Shown: positions 63,062 through 64,000 of the stretch, in pieces
Numbering within the stretch: the stretch's first letter is position 1
How the letters are laid out: each line of letters begins with the position of its first letter
Origin: Lepus europaeus
Taxonomy: Eukaryota; Chordata; Mammalia; Lagomorpha; Leporidae
NCBI RefSeq assembly: GCF_033115175.1
Contig: NC_084831.1
Coordinates: forward strand, 15,663,138-15,727,137
Reading direction: 5' to 3'
Length of the DNA: 64,000 nt
Program-made: the position numbers and the translations under genes
The notes under the pieces: model-generated
What the model was told of the DNA's origin: nothing
Database searches by the model: none
What the model saw: only the letters and a program-made list of their open reading frames with translations

Positions 63062-63722
63062 ATGATATTGATTCTTCCAATCCTTGAACATGGAAGATAC
63101 TTCCATGTTTTTGTATTTTCTTCTATTTCTTTCTTTAATGTTTTGTAATGCTCATCATAGAGATCTTCAACATCCTTGGTTAAATTAATTCCAGGTATTT
63201 GATTGTTTTTGTAGCTATCATGAATGAGATTGATCTTACAGGTTCTTTCTCAGCCATGACATTGTCTGTGTATACAAAGGCTGCTGGTTTTTGTGTATTG
63301 ATTTTATATCCTGTTACTTCACCAAACTCTTTTAAGAGTTCCAACAGTCTCTTAGTGGAGTCTTTTGGATCCCCTATATAGAGAGTCATGTCATCTGCAG
63401 ATAGGGATGGTTTGACTTCCTCTTTCCCAATTTGTATCCCTCTGATTTCATTTTCTTGCCTAATGGCTCTGGCTAAAACTTCCAGGACCGTATTGAATAG
63501 TAGTGGTGAGAATGGGCATCCTAGTCTGGCACCAGATCTCAGTGGGAATGCTTCCAACTTTTCCCCATTCAATAGGATGCTGGCCGTGGGTTTTTCATAA
63601 ATTGCCTTGACTGTGTTGAGGAATGTTCCTTCTGAACACAATTTGCTTAGAATGTTCATCATGAAAGGGTGTTGTATTTTATCAAACACTTTCTCTGCAT
63701 CTATCGAGATAATCATATGGTT
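63062..63722 (-). mobile_element. L1 ORF2 fragment, duplicated copy
   Basis: Matches 32305-32967, including the SADD variant of the reverse-transcriptase box. Truncated at 63722. Confidence 0.92.
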
Positions 63723-63725
63723 TTC

Positions 63726-64000
63726 ACCATAGCAGGTCATGTGCTTCGTGCCTGCTCAGCAGTGAAGATTTTCGTTTTCAATTTTATGCTCGTTACTTTG
63801 CAAAGAAAGAGGAGAAGAACAAGTTACTTCTTTTTTTGAAAATTTTATTTGAAATACAGAGTTACAGAGAGAGGTAGGGCCAGAGAGAGTGAGAGGTCTT
63901 CCATCCAATGATTCACTCCCCAATTGGTTGCAACGGCCAGAGCTGATCTGATCTGAATAGGAACCAGGAGCTTCCTCTAGGTCTCCCAGTGGGTGCAGGG
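63726..64000 (-). repeat. Inverted third partial copy of the spacer segment
   Basis: 63726-63794 is the reverse complement of about 62460-62510 and 31677-31745. Then about 295 bp are missing, and 63795-64000 continues as the reverse complement of about 61950-62150 (the CSINE region). It is cut by the window end. Confidence 0.9.
63838..64000 (-). mobile_element. CSINE in the inverted third copy, cut by the window end
   Basis: AAATTTTATTTGAAATACAG tail, CCATCCAATGATTCACTCCC and core. Same element as 31022-31343 in reverse. Confidence 0.9.

Larger units (their letters stand above)
59881..63722 (+). repeat. Direct duplication, copy 2
   Basis: Near-identical to 29119-32967. Here the L1 3' UTR is continuous with its own L1 upstream, so this looks like the source of that edge. 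Its right end is cut off inside the minus-strand L1 at 63722, where copy 1 continues. Confidence 0.95.

Overview
This is mammalian nuclear DNA, almost certainly from a lagomorph (rabbit or hare). The evidence is the abundance of C-type tRNA-derived SINEs (CSINE/CSINE2: GGCGCCG-rich heads, a GGTTCTAGTCC-type B box, (CT)n and AATAAA-type tails), a rabbit-type L1 with its characteristic 3' UTR, and mammalian MIR remnants. There is no prokaryotic gene organisation. Most long open frames are shadows or SINE/minisatellite translations.

The only convincing host protein-coding genes are two eight-exon pancreatic elastase/protease E-like serine protease genes of the CELA3 type. Gene 1 lies on + from 17661 to 24012 (271 aa) and gene 2 on - from 43678 down to 37802 (263 aa). 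Both have a signal peptide, a trypsin-cleavable propeptide ending in Arg, the His/Asp/Ser triad, eight paired cysteines, GT-AG introns, a TATA-like box and an AATAAA signal. They are the gene cargo of a large inverted duplication: left arm about 7125-29118, right arm about 33572-53403, around a 4.45 kb spacer. The genes are convergent (tail to tail). The copies have diverged in concentrated coding patches while several neighbouring introns remain about 95% alike. Gene 2 has lost the acidic residues of the calcium-binding loop. Gene 1 has lost the usual C-terminus and gained a Cys-rich tail.

Region by region: 1-1550 contains a decayed endogenous-retrovirus-like pol fragment on the minus strand. 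1550-7125 holds SINEs, a (CA)n tract and ancient repeats, with no gene seen. 7346-10512 is a 33-bp-unit GC-rich minisatellite of about 97 units, present in the left arm only. 10512-17560 is arm sequence with many SINEs. 17560-24040 is elastase gene 1. 24040-29118 is inner left arm. 29119-33571 is the spacer: an L1 3' end, an AT-rich palindromic tract, a CTCF-like motif, a SINE and a minus-strand L1 ORF2 fragment. 33572-53403 is the right arm with elastase gene 2. 54672-60693 is a nearly full-span but broken L1 carrying two SINE insertions. 59881-63722 is a direct second copy of the spacer. From 63726 to the end an inverted third partial copy begins.

Functionally, the two genes should encode secreted digestive pro-elastases of pancreatic acinar cells, activated by trypsin. 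Everything else visible is repeat-driven structural evolution of the locus. Identity figures were judged by eye, not computed.
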